Shown here: in pieces, positions 44,652-57,229 of the stretch
Numbering within the stretch: position 1 is the stretch's first letter
Layout of the letters: every line of letters begins with the position of its first letter
Assembly (NCBI GenBank): GCA_026214975.1
Contig: CM047805.1
Location: forward strand, 7,254,001 to 7,318,000
Origin: Gentiana macrophylla
Taxonomy: Eukaryota; Streptophyta; Magnoliopsida; Gentianales; Gentianaceae
DNA length: 64,000 nucleotides
Reading direction: 5' to 3'
Program-made: the position numbers and the translations under genes
Notes under the pieces: generated by a model
Database searches by the model: none
Seen by the model: only the letters and a program-made list of their open reading frames with translations
Told to the model about the DNA's origin: nothing

Positions 44652-47600
44652 AGAGATCGAGAGAGAGCTTGAGCTTAAGCAATAAGCATGTTAATTTGCG
44701 TAGTTAATTTTATCGTTTAAATCACGTAATTAAAAGATGAAAGATTTTTGATTCGCAAAGTGATACATGAAAAGAAAAAACGAGATCGGGTGGTGCTCGG
44801 CCGATCAAGGGCGGCGCACCACCACCGGCGGCGGCGGCGGCGGCGGTGGCGCAGCAACCTTTCTTGCCGGCTGTCGGTTGACCGGTCAATGCTGGCGGAT
44901 CTCCAAATTTTTGTTTTGTGTATTTTGTGATTCAATATGGTTCATAGTTGTGATTAAAATCTCCTTTGTTTAGTTGTGTCATGTGGCTAACCAATGGTTC
45001 AAATAGTTTGGCCATTGGGATGCCACATGACATTAAAATAATAATGGTCTTTCCAAATTTTATTTGGAATGCGCCAGCGCCTTCCAAATATTTGATTTGG
45101 GAAAAGCGCTGCAGCTGTGCCACTTCCAAAATTTTGATTTTGGAAAGTGGCTGCGCCTAAACCAAAATTATTTGGCCTTTCCAAATATTTGATTTGGAAT
45201 GGCTGCGCCTTTTCAAAATGTTTGATTTAATAAAGGCTTGAGCCAAGCCACTTCCAAAATTTTGATTGGAAAGTGGCGAGCTAAGCCAAATTTGGTTTAG
45301 GAAACCAAAGCGCATCCATTTTGATTATGAATCAAAAAGAAAGAAACAAAAAGGAGACTTAATTTTAATTTTGATTTATTTTTAGAATAGTACTAATTTA
45401 TTAAAATTAAAATTAAAATCGTTTAAAATTAATCGTTAATTTTATTTCGATTAAAATCATTTAATTAATTAAATGTTAATTAGTTAATTGATTGGATAAA
45501 ATTATTTAATGGATTAAATGTTAATTGATTAATTAAGACGCAAGTAGTTAAATTTTAATTTTATCTTTTTCATAAGATTTTATTGTATGGATTAGATATA
45601 GTAGATATAATATGATTATATGGACCCGATTGATCGTGGACTCGATCGATAGGATAGATGTGAATGATTTAATTTTTCTGTTGGTTTAAAAATTGTCCTA
45701 GGCCGTTATGAAGAACGTGACCTAGTTTATTTTCTGCATTTATCTCATTCCGTTAGCTCCCCCGTTTATAAGCGGGTGTATTTATTTTATTAGATAGAAT
45801 TAAATGTAACAAGAATGGAGCGGAAGATGAAGACCAAAGAAAGAGAAGAAAATAAATATCCCATTGGAGAATGGAGCATTAAAGATCCTATTGGCGGTTC
45901 AGCACTACCCTTAGATTGTGACCAGCGGTTTAAATCGGGCTTGTATTCAAACCGCACTCTAGAAAAAATCCATGATCAAACCGGTTACTTTACGCATTTA
46001 TTTATTTTGTGCTTGTATTTATTTTATATGATACGATAGATGCATGACTAGGCACGATCTAGATAAATGTGTAGGATATATGTTTATAGAGATAGACATA
46101 TTTTTGATGAGACCATAACTAAAATTAATTAAGTGAATTAATTTACATAAATACTTCCACCTCAAAAGAATCAAGTTGAAATTGCCTCCCCATATTATAA
46201 TGACGGTGAAAAGCCCTTGTTCGGATCCAACTCATCACCCAAAGCAGGGGGTGACCTACCTCGGTATATCGTCATTATCGAGATATGATCGTATGAGATC
46301 TCACGAATATTGGGGTTATGACTTGACTAAGAATTCTCTCGGCCACCAGCCAAAGCGGGGTCGTTTGGATTTTAGAGGCAAGGGTTTGACTACTTCATAA
46401 GATGAAAATTGTCAAAGAGTTGACTAGTCAAACAACAAGAGTCGTATAAGATACGATTGACAAAGGGTTGTTGTCTACCTATTAGACTATTTTCGCCCAC
46501 CAAGCCAAAAGTCGCGGTAGTTTAGTGGGATCTTGTCCACTAAAGAAATTAATAATTCTTGAAAGTCAATTGGAAGTAGTTGACTAGTGGGAGCAAAATC
46601 ATTAACCAAAAGACCATTTTTGATTTTGCGTGTATAAATAACAACACTCATTTATTTTCATTTTTATGTTGTAGTTTTAGCAAACTTTATATTTATATTT
46701 TATTCTCGATTAGTAAAACCAAATTATGACTGTTAATTTTGAGAAACGTTCTCAAATATGGTTAAGTAATTTTAATCCTTTTAAAATGAGCAATGACACG
46801 AGAGATCCCGTTATAGTAATTAGAGACAAGGAGATTACATAATTGATGCAGTGCTCCGAGACTTTAATTATTAATGAAAGCGGAAGCTCATGATTAAATC
46901 TATTGAAATAAGTTTCAACGAATTAGTCATATATTGGATACGATCCAAAATGATCATTCTGTCATATGATGACAATTAATTCAAACGTTGAATAAGAATG
47001 ACCACATCGAATTTTGGAAATGTTGTTTTCAAAATTGTAAGATTTAAGTATCGACTTAATTCTATCATTGCTTAAAGGTTAATTAGATAGTCAATGTTTT
47101 GAATACGATTCGAAAGGTTAAATAAACTATTTAATAAACTTTAGATTTTCTTTATGAAAGGAAATTAAGGACATGGCTCTTGTGATCTTTCTTAAGTCTT
47201 ATGAAGACTACAATAAGGAACATTTTTCAAGTGCTTAAAGGATTGAAAGAAAAGTTAGGGCATGTGCTTAAATAGAGAGCTTATCGAAGTCTCTATTCTA
47301 AGCAAGTCCGTTGAGATAAATCTATCTAAGTTCAAAGTCAACTCTTAGATATATGATATCTTACGAGTGTGATTAAATTAGAAAGATTAAATACAGATAT
47401 GGAAGGTTAAACAAATGTTGTAACACTTACCATATTCTGGATCTAGTAAACTGATAAGGGAACTAAATAAATGTTATTATGTTCCGGCTCTTATGAAGAA
47501 GAAAAGTTCAGTTATTTGTTAGGATTTAGCAGACATATAAGAATAAATGTTATTCCGATAAAGTTGGAAGGTCACTGAATCTAACATACTAGATTGATGT

Positions 47601-50076
47601 CACTATATAGATGATATAAGTGATGGGATCTCAACTAAATATTTGTATCGTTATTATCCTTGATTTGTGGTTACTCTAGACATAGTCTCCCTGGAAGGAA
47701 AGTGTGTAACTAAACGTCATTCTGATGATGTTGAACCATATGATTATGAATCATATGGGTAATACGCATACTTATCTAAAGATGACTAAAATACCTTTTA
47801 TGAAAAGGTTATAAAATCTAGAAAGTTGTCCAAAGCCTAAACATACCGATGTTTGTTGGCTTGTGACAATTAATGCCACAAATAATTGTTTATTAGTCTC
47901 TACGACTATTTTTAGAAATAGTCAAGTGTACTCAGTGAAGTGCATAATTCGGAAAGCCCGAAAAGTTCAAGCCAGTACAAATATGAGATTGATGAGCTAC
48001 TTAGGAATTAATCTTCAATTGGATTGAAGTAATTAATACCTGAAGGGTGTTTCAGAAGTCGTCTGAAAGGGAATAACCCTTGAAGGATACCATCTTTGGG
48101 ATACGCAATTAGATTGTGTTCCCAGAATGGAAGCAACACTTTATATGATAAAGGTGTGACGGAAGCCATGCAAAGTATCCCTTACCCGTTTCAGGATAGT
48201 GCCCTTATACTTAAACGAGTTCCAAAGAATAAAGGTTGAATAAATTCCATACTAGATATGGAAGAGGATAATGTCGAATCTATCTTAATCGATGATTTGA
48301 AGTTGTCATAAGCAAAGTCGAAAGGCTTGGAGCCTAGTACGACATATGCAACTTTGTGGAATATCTCAAACAAATGCACGCTAGATATTATTTACTCGTC
48401 CGCGAGCAAAAGGTGTTTGTCTCCAAACATGATGTCTTCTAGAGGAAGTGTTTCTTCCAAGAGAAACAGTGGGAGTGAATCAGATCTCAAAAGAGTTTGA
48501 GAACCACAAAGATATATTCAACCATAGGAACGTGAGCGGACGCCACATAGCGATGAGGTGTAGAACACTGCTTAGTGCACACAAAAGTTCTGTGAGTCTT
48601 TGGTTAACCTCAAGCCTGAAAAGGCTATCGGTATGTTCATCTTGAAGAATGAATATCTCACGACTTGTGAAAGAATGTTTGAGAGGCAAGATTGAGAGAT
48701 ATGGCTAGGAGCCATAATATCTGAATTAGATTCCATTAGTGACAACCAGGTTGTGAACCTAGTCTGTCTTACCTAAGGGGAGTGTCCCTGAAAGGCTGAC
48801 ATGGATAGTAATATGATTACCATAAGGCTATAGTGACGGCTGAAGGGTATGAGGTGTAAACCTTGTAATTACCTTTATGCTGCCAGCTGAGCCCAGTTCT
48901 AATCAGATGATGCTTGTTATAACTTCGTATCATGACTATATGATAGTGTTGAAGACGTTGGGCAGACAGCTCGATCATAGACAATAACATGATATGTAAG
49001 CCCACGAGATCCATTTATGGACTCAAACAAGTTTCTCCAGACAATTTCTTTGTTTGATAATCAAAGGAGTTTGATTTAGTCAAAAAGAAGGATATGCCCA
49101 ATGTGCAAGATGGATAGTGGGAGTGTGTTACGATTTTTGAGTAAGGTATTATATATCTCTCTCGAGAATTATCACCCCATGTCACAGTCAATTAATGTTT
49201 GGTAGTTCAAGGTCTTTATGAAAGCACTTGGATTAGCGATTCTTATTTTAGAAATAAGAATCAGAGTAGATGATTTAATCTTTGTTAAATTATAGTTTAC
49301 CTATATAGATGTAATGCTAAAAGAGTTTAGCATAGATCGCAACAGGGGATACTGCTAGCCGGTGTTCTCAAGATCTATCTATGTTAGGACGTTCGTCCTA
49401 AAGATAAGGTGAAAGATGATGTTTATGGAAGGTTTCCTTCGCTGCTGCGATAGGAACCATCTTATAGGTGATGCCGGATGTTCATAATTCATGAATAGTC
49501 ATGAGCAAGTATGAAAGTAAATCTGGTAGATGTCGAGAATATCCTTAAACAAGTTAAGGAAGAGTTCTTAGTTTATTGAAACTTGGAAATAAATTAACAT
49601 AGTTATACAGACGTGTATCCTGAGTCTTATGAAGGCGAGTGGGAGCTACGATATGGGTTTGCAGCCACTTTGATTAAGTGATACAGTGAGCTGGAAATGT
49701 TCTTAGCGATGGGTCACTGTAAATTCTACAACTAGGCCAAAACACAGTAGTGCCTTAGAGGCGCGCCGAGCAAAGATACATGGATCTAGAAGGTTCATTC
49801 CTGAACCTAGTACGGTTCTTCCACCTTTTCTGTATAGCTGATATAGTAAGTGGATTTATTGCTTGAAGCAAGGACCAGGGTCTCGTCAGAGATTCGTGTG
49901 TGTGTTGAGGTGGTTCCTTTGACTTGGTCATTTGGAACGTGCTATGAAGATAGTCTGAGTCCCCATGGATAGCGATCCGTTTATGGCTAGGGCTAGTTGC
50001 GAGTATTGCATGAGATTCTTGTGTTTCAACTTGGTCTTGTGTGTGCGAGTGATTGGTTTTAGGCCAAGTGGGAGAT
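44652..50076 (+). pseudogene. Internal region of family N element with copia pol relics
   Basis: No long frame survives. Recognisable relics on the plus strand are an integrase C-terminal piece (VFVSKHDVF, then EEVFLPRETVGVNQISKEFE near 48410-48495) and a reverse transcriptase piece (ICKPTRSIYGLKQVSPDNF near 48990-49045). Both are typical of Tork/Angela-type copia elements and in the expected order. The first 2 kb are non-coding and include a CGG repeat (44828-44850) and short palindromes at 45050-45290. The rest (45800-48400) should correspond to gag and early pol but is unreadable. Confidence 0.7.
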
Positions 50077-52040
50077 TGTTGAAATAGTGTCCTAAACCCA
50101 ATCGGGTTGGACCGGATCCGACCGGGTCGGATCATTTCTGCTATTTCTTTATGTTTATACATATATTAAATGGCTTTTATGTTGTCATATATATGTTCTT
50201 TTAAAGGACCAATTGTGAATTGTTATATGATAACGTCCTTAGTATTAAATCGTGATAGAGAAACCATGATAGGCGATTATGGTTGATGAGATCTCTAATC
50301 ACATTAATAAGTTTGATACTTAAATGTCTCTAGGCGATGTACTATTAAACAGGGCATTGATAGTATAAAATGTACTAGCACGTATTAGATGTCTTCTGCC
50401 TTTAAGGCGGGGGATAGATCTCGTCTATCGAAGTGTAGAGACACTTGGGTATGCGTGGGCGTGTATTAGAGAATGCGTGACGTTAGGCCGACCCACTTAC
50501 ACGGTTAAGTGTCACACTATGTGGCGCTTGTGTAATTATCCTTAGGACCGAGTCTTCATGACATCACGGTGTGGATTGTCATGCTTTGACACTATTGAGG
50601 TTTCCCTAACCACGGGCGATCATGCGGTAGTGATTGGGTATGATCATCAAGCACGCGGAGTATACATGATTGGTCGTCCGGGAATCGTGTATCCTATGAT
50701 TGGGATCGAATATCTGAAATGGCCTTCTTATAAGGAATGTCTTACTCTTGTGAATCTTTGTAAAGTGGGAGTAAACGAGTTACTTCGAGAGAGCATGATA
50801 TCCATATTATAAGATACGGTCGTTGATGTTTTGACACTCGACTAACGACCGTATGGATATTATTACAGCGATAGGATTGTAAGTTACACGGTAACTGTTT
50901 CACATGAAAGGTAGTAGTCATTGCATTTGACTTTTCCGATGATTGGGGGTCACGGTGTGTTGCTAGACGCTATCCCGTGATCGTTAGGCATGAAGGGCAT
51001 TTTCGTAATTTGCACTTTGTGTCTGCGGCCAACATATTCGGAAGCCTATCAGGTCACACACATAAGAACATCTAGCCGGATTAAAATGTGGTTATAGATG
51101 ATAACCAAATAAGGAAAGTTTATCTCGTACTATAAAGGTTATAGTGGTAAATTAATATGGTGGTATTTATTTATTATGAATAAATTAAATACAAGATATT
51201 AATTAAGTTGATTAATTAAATACACTTATATTGATAAGTGGCGCCACATATGTGTATAAGTGATACATTTGGATTGTGCAATTTAATTAATAGTATTACC
51301 ATATGTTAACATTAGATATTAATATTTATATATTTTTTTTGGTCCCAGCGTGTGATGCATATAATATGCATGTGCATGATTGTGTCCAAAGTATTTATGT
51401 ATAGATTTATATGTGTAATATATATTTGTGATATATACACATGTGTAAATTGATTTATGGTAATATAATAAAAGATAAATATTGTCAATATAAGATATTG
51501 ACAATATTTTGGGAATATTCAATATAAGATATTGACAATATCCTAGATTTATTTAATATAAGATATTATAATAAATGAGATAAATCAATCAATTATATTT
51601 TTTTATTTTATTGGGAAAATGTTTTCTTCTCCTCCACTCTTCATTGGTGCGCCACATTACACTATAAATATAGTGTGGGTGTCAAGCTCTTTTGTACATC
51701 ATAATTCCAAGAGCTAATAGTTCTTGTGTAAAATTAGAGAGCATCCTTTAGAGAGTTGGAGAGGAGAGAAAAAAGGCGGTCTAGCAACCGGAGTTTTTCA
51801 ATAGCAATCCATGATGGGATTCCGCGGTCTGTTCGTGTGGACTAAGCGGTAGAGGCCGTACACTTGGCGGCTCTATGCGAACTACTCTCCTTAGACGGTC
51901 AAAGCGTCGATCTTTTAGATCAACCAAGGTAACCACCGTCTACTAACTCGTTTGTTTATTGCTTAAACGAAGTCGATCTTGGGTCGATAGGAAATAAATT
52001 TTTGAATTCATTTGCGTTCCCGCCAGTAGATTTCCTAACA
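50077..52040 (+). repeat. 3' LTR of the complete family N element
   Basis: 1964 bp, TG...CA, preceded by the purine tract. Differences from the 5' LTR are mostly 1-3 base changes, many at CTG/CAG positions. Confidence 0.92.
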
Positions 52041-52107
52041 CTTCATCATACTTACAACAAATTTCAATCTGCATCACTATACCTGTAAAGTGATGTAGCG
52101 AAGATCA

Positions 52108-55100
52108 TTATATCTTTGTCGGGTCAAGTGTGCCCTGTGCTTTGAAATGCAGACCAAAGTCCATGGTTCCTTTTAGGTATCTGAGGACTTTTTCCAGTGC
52201 TTGCCAATGAACATCACTGGGTGAATGCATGAACTGACTCAGGGTATTTATGGCAAAGGCCACATATGGTCTTGTAAAGGTTAAGTATTGAAGGGCACCT
52301 ATGACACTCCTGTACAAGGAAGGATTCTTCATTGGAGGTCCTTCTTCAGGAAGAAAGGACTTACCATCCACCATAGGAGAAGGGCGGGGGTTTGACATTA
52401 TCCATGTTGAGTTTATCAAAGCGTTGTTTGAGGTAGTGCCTTTGAGTTAAAGTATACCATCATTATTATCGTGAGCTTCAACACCAAGAAAATGACTGAG
52501 TGCTCCCAGGTCCTTCAAGGGAAATCTGTTATTAAGCAGTCTGATGAACTTCTGGATGGCATCAACACTGTTTCCAGCAATCAGGAAGTCATCAACGTAT
52601 ACCAACACATACAGAAGTGTTTTGTTGTGCCTGAGAATAAATAGAGATGTGTCTGATACTGACTGAGCAAAACCCCATTGAAGCAGTTGTGTCTTGAGCT
52701 CCTCAAACCATGCCCTAGGGGCTTGTTTGAGCCCATATAGGGCCTTTTTCAGATGGCATACATAGCCAGGTTTGGTGGTGTAAATGAAGCCTTCAGGTTG
52801 GGGCATGTGCACTGACTCATATGGAGTTCCATTTAGGAATGCATTATTGATGTCAACCTGATGAATTCCCCAATTTAAGGATGCAGCTAGAGATAATATA
52901 ACTCTGATTGTCCCTGCCTTGGCCACAGGACTGAAGGTTTCTGTATAATCAATGCCTTCCTTTTGATTGAATCCTTTAGCCACTAGCCTGGCTTTGTACT
53001 TTAGGACACTGCCATCTGGTTTTCAACTTGGTTTTAAAGATCCATCTGTTCCCCACTAGATTCTCTGTAGGATTATGTGGCATAAGCTCCCAGGTGTTAT
53101 TCTGAATGAGGGCTTGATACTCATCTTGCATAGCTTTGAACCATTTTGGATCTGCCATGGCCTGTGGCACAGAAGTAGGTTCTAGAGTGGCATCTGGCTC
53201 CATAACAGTGGTCAAGGTGAAGATTTTTTTTGGTTTAGATATACTACTCTTGGCCCTTGTTTGCATCTGGTGTTTTGGTGGTGATGCACTGGAAGAAGAT
53301 GTTGAAGATGAGTCACTGGACTGGAGTGCATTTGAGGATGAAGACATAGGAGACTGAGGGGTAAGAGACTCATTAGAGGGAAGAGGTGATTAATGCACAT
53401 GTGAAGCTGTGTGATCTGGTGATGTTGGATATGCTGGAGAAGAGGGAGCAGGACTAGCAGATTGTACTTCTGAAATGGCACCCTGGCCTGATGTACCTGC
53501 AGAAATAGTGTAACTAGGAACACAGGGCATATCATTAGAAACAACAGGACCAGATATTACACTAGCAGTACTATGGGGATGCATTAACTTGTAAGGAAAT
53601 TCTGATTCATTGAACTTAACATGTATAGAAACATACACTCTGCCATTTGCATCCATACACTTATGACCTTTGTGAGTATAATTAGGACCTAGGTACACAC
53701 ATTTCTGGGTATGATACTGGACCTTTTGGGTGTGATAAGGCCTGAGGTAAGGGTAGAAAGTACATCCAAAGGTTTTTATCATTTTTAGGTCAGGTTTCTT
53801 GTTGTAAAGGGTTTCAAAGGATGATTTGTAAAAGAAGCACAGGTGTAGGCAGTAGGTTGATGATGGAGACAGCATGATGGAAGCTGTCCCACCAATATTT
53901 CAGGGGTAAGGATGACTGAGCAAGAACTGTGAGACCAGTTTCAACTATATGCCTGTGTTTTCTTTCAGCCCTTCCATTTTGCTCATGAACATGAGGACTG
54001 AGATGCCTGAATTTAATCCCATGATCAGCCAGAAATGACTCAAAACTTCTATATTCCCCACCCCAGTCAGACTGAATAGTTTTAATAGTTGTATTAAGGG
54101 TGTTTTCAACCAGTTTTTTGAATTGAACAAATGTAGCTAATGCATCAGACTTGTGTTTTAAAGGATAAATCCAAGTAAATCTACTAAAGTCATCAATAAA
54201 ATGAAAGTAGTAAGTAAAACCAGCAGTCGATTGGACTGGGGCAGGCCCCCAAATGTCAGTGTGAATCAGGTCTAAAACATGAACATCATGACTAGTAGAA
54301 GAACAAAGGGGTACATCATGAAGTTTGCCAAACTGGCAGGCATCACAGAAAGAAAGATTGCCATTAATAGCTACACCATAATCTGAAACAACTTTATTTA
54401 AAATCCTTAGACTAGGATGCCCTAATCTTCTATGCCAAACATCAGGGCTAGTTTCATTAGAGATAACAAAATCAGTAAAACTACTAGGAGCATCACACTT
54501 GGATTGAAGGGAACTCTTGGAACAAGTTGAATCTTCACTGAAAAGAGGCTGAATCTGATATAGGCCATTTTCCAGGGTTCCTTCCAGAAGTACTTTCTTT
54601 GACACTTTGTCCTTCACAAAACATTTAGAACCATGAAACTCAACAAAGACATTGTTGTCAGAGGTTAGTCTGGAATACTAATCAAGTTCTTTTTTATGTG
54701 AGGGACATGCAGAATATCATTTAAGTGCATATGTGGTTCAATGATAGAGTGTCCAGTGTGTGCTATGTGCAGTTTTTGGCCATTACCAACAGTTAGGGAA
54801 TCCTTACCATCATACTTAGATTTGATCTGCAGATTTGCCATGTCTGAGGTAACATGGTTAGTTGCTCCAGAGTCTGCATACCAGCTTGGATCTCCCACCA
54901 TTTCAGGTGTTGTAAGATAGGCAGCTACTTGTCTGTTTCCACTATTTTGGTTACCATTGCCCTGAGGATTGGTATCTGACTTATACCTATGCCAGCATTC
55001 TGATGCAATGTGCCCAACTTTGAGGCATATTTGACAAGTAGGCCTTGGTCCATTACCTGCACCTGTACCATTTCCTCTACCTCCACCTCTGGATCTGCCA

Positions 55101-56098
55101 CCCCTTCCAGATCCCTGTTGATTTCTTCCTCTACCATGGTTCTGGGGTCTAGGACCTCTGTTTCCTCCTTGGGACATTTGAGCAACATGAGCACTAGATT
55201 GTGACAAGTCTAGTGAAGGTGAAGGATTAAATCGGGCAATGAGACGTTCATGAGTTAAGAGTTGGGACTGGACTTCAGGCCAAGATAGAGAACCAACTCT
55301 TAATGTGATATTGACAATCACAGATTCATATTCCTTAGTGAGTCCTCCAAGAGTAGCTAAAATCAACTCGGATTGTGAAATTGGGTATCCAGCAGACGCC
55401 AGTTCATCTCCACGTGTCTTCATTTGAACCAGATAATCGGCCATGGATTTGGTTCCTTTTTCAGTTTTAATGAGAGCATCTTTTAATTCCAAGATTCTGG
55501 ACACAGCTCGGTTATTATGAAGAACTTCAAGAGTGTGCCAAACTTCAACAGCAGTACCACAACCAACCACTTCAAGGAGTGCTTGTTCAGTCATGGATCC
55601 AAGCATCCACCCAAGTAATAGAGCATCCATGGTCTCCTATTCATCAAATGCCGGATTCTTGATAGGTACTCCTGGATTAACTGTGGAATAGACATATTCT
55701 GGTGGTTTGGGCCTGGATCCAAACACATGTCCTTCCAAACGGTGGCCCCTGATGACTGGTAGAATTGAATACTTCCATAGCAAGTAGTTTGTTCGATTGA
55801 GCTTGACGGTGAAGATTGGAGTTAAGGTACCTCCAAATGGAGGAGTGTGTGTAACAGAAGGTAGATTAGATGAAAAGGGAGATGATCGGAGAAGGGTGGA
55901 CGGAGTAGCACCGGAAAACAGTGGAGCTGTGAAGTTGATGATCGGAACAATGGATGGATTGTTTAAACTGACTGATGAAAGAGTTTGAGCTGGGGGTGTT
56001 TGCATAGTAGATGGAAGAGTTTGAGCTGGATTTAAGGCGATTGATGCAGGAGCAGAGGTTGTGCTTCCTGCCGGAGCTGAGCTCCCGGTGGCGGCCAT
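52108..56098 (-). pseudogene. Copia M gag-pol, copy 3, first part
   Basis: Gag starts MAATGSSAPAGSTTSAPAS at 56098 and meets an in-frame TAG at 55637, then continues (ETMDALLLGWMLGSMTEQ). The CCHC knuckle is CQICLKVGHIASEC near 55030, and the protease WYADSGATNHVTSD near 54870. The integrase HHCC region is VWHRRLGHPS...CDACQFGKL near 54430-54330, and the core HTDIWGP, QSDWGGEYRS and VHEQNGRAERKH. After a frameshift near 53810 come the integrase C-terminus and Ser-rich linker. Reverse transcriptase shows LVYVDDFLIAGNS near 52580 and continues to SPSDVHWQALEKVLRYLKGT near 52140, where the family N insertion begins. Frameshifts occur near 54665, 53810, 53390, 53025 and 52430. Confidence 0.9.
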
Positions 56099-56116
56099 AG
56101 CCGGAGAAGAAAATTG

Positions 56117-56128
56117 GCTCTGATACCA
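56117..56128 (-). promoter_or_regulatory. Primer-binding site of copia M
   Basis: TGGTATCAGAGC on the minus strand, directly against the LTR end, identical to the site in TRIM copy 1. Confidence 0.9.
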
Positions 56129-56321
56129 ACTTTGATAACAGAAAGTAAATCCAAGGATAAGATTTCATTGATGATTGTTCCCTCATACATATAGTTAATA
56201 GGATAGGACACATGTCACTACTACATTACACCACTTGTCTAGAGAATCTATCCTAGATATCATAATTATAAATATTACAATCAAGTCCCTTAATATCTAG
56301 AAATAGGCATATACTTTAACA
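56129..56321 (-). repeat. 5' LTR of copia M, copy 3
   Basis: 193 bp; element-orientation ends TGTTAAAGTATATGCC and ATCAAAGT. Confidence 0.88.
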
Positions 56322-56326
56322 TACGT

Positions 56327-56515
56327 ACATCATTAATGTTATCAACGCTCTTCACCATGGTTATAATGTCGCGAGACGATTTACAGATGTAGTTTTATTA
56401 AGTGGGAGTAATTAATTATTTTCCAAAATTGGTCTCATCTTACGATACTATCAATATACATACAAATAACATTCATCTCATTCCATAGATCGTGTCTATC
56501 ACACAAGAAAATTTG
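56327..56515. repeat. Paralogous unique segment, copy 3, right part
   Basis: catcattaatgttatcaacg to gtctatcacacaagaaaatt matches 33771-33975 in the empty copy, proving that everything between 40630 and 56326 was inserted into or duplicated with this segment. Confidence 0.8.
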
Positions 56516-57004
56516 ACTGCTAGGTTAACTTTTTTTTCTTTCTAGACTCTTGGTCTTCTAAGCCTTCTTAATTCTAATAAATTGGGGTGATAAATGCTTG
56601 GCATATCTTCCCTTTTACATGAAGAAATGACGTATCCCCACTTTGTCCCAACCGATGTGATATTTTTGCTTCTTTGATTTGGAGTACAAAAATAAGAAAA
56701 AAAACTTCCACAATAAAATAAGGATTATGATATTAATTAAAATAATCCTTTATTTAAGCTATTATTTTAATGATGTCGAATATTCATATACCAATATTTT
56801 CTATTAAAAAAATAGTAGCTCGAATATTAATTTTAATACAACATTGTAATAAGCATAATAATTAATCAATATTTTAGTATCGCAAAATCCCAATTTCATT
56901 GGGGAAGGTCATTTATATGTGTTTGACCCAATATACTTCGAATATATTGGCAGTAAATATAACATATACATATACAACATACATACATACATATATGTGT
57001 GTGT

Positions 57005-57053
<49 letters not shown>

Positions 57054-57229
57054 GATTGTAATTAATATCTAACAATCTATCGTGAACATCAATTATCCAA
57101 AAGAGTCATGAGCTACGGACTACAACCTTTCATTACAAGCGATACCATGTAACTACATTTCTTTCGCATTTGCAGTTTTCAAACAATAGTTATTTATTAA
57201 GTGTCAAAAAATCAACGACACTATCTTAT
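56516..57229. other. AT-rich non-coding sequence with (AT)n run
   Basis: No gene seen. A (AT)n microsatellite lies at about 57007-57051. Part of this may be diverged LTR, but I cannot align it by eye. Confidence 0.45.

Larger units (their letters stand above)
42686..52040 (+). mobile_element. Family N copia element, complete but decayed, 9.36 kb
   Basis: Its LTRs are 42686-44651 (1966 bp) and 50077-52040 (1964 bp), TGTTGAAATAGTGTCC to TTTCCTAACA. The target duplication is CTTCT/CTTCA (42681-42685 and 52041-52045); the undisturbed target is seen in copia M copy 2 near 37870 (gatcttctgtcatac). The polypurine tract ccaagtgggaga directly precedes the 3' LTR. The primer-binding region after the 5' LTR is ruined (agagatcgagagagagc instead of tggtatcagagc). 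It is far too decayed internally to move by itself, yet the LTRs are similar, so it may have been mobilised in trans. Confidence 0.92.
42051..56321 (-). mobile_element. Copia M, copy 3: complete element, split by a family N insertion
   Basis: The LTRs (5' at 56321-56129, 3' at 42243-42051 in element order) are 193 bp with about three differences. The target duplication TACGT is perfect (42046-42050 and 56322-56326). The primer-binding site follows the 5' LTR directly, and the tract ttgagggagga precedes the 3' LTR. Without the 9.36-kb insertion at 42686-52040 the element is about 4.9 kb, a normal size for this kind of copia. Gag, protease, integrase, reverse transcriptase and RNase H are all represented. 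Confidence 0.92.

Noticed and set aside
44828..44850. CGG repeat considered as a coding Gly/Arg tract
   Set aside because: Frames through it are short and lie in the non-coding leader of family N.
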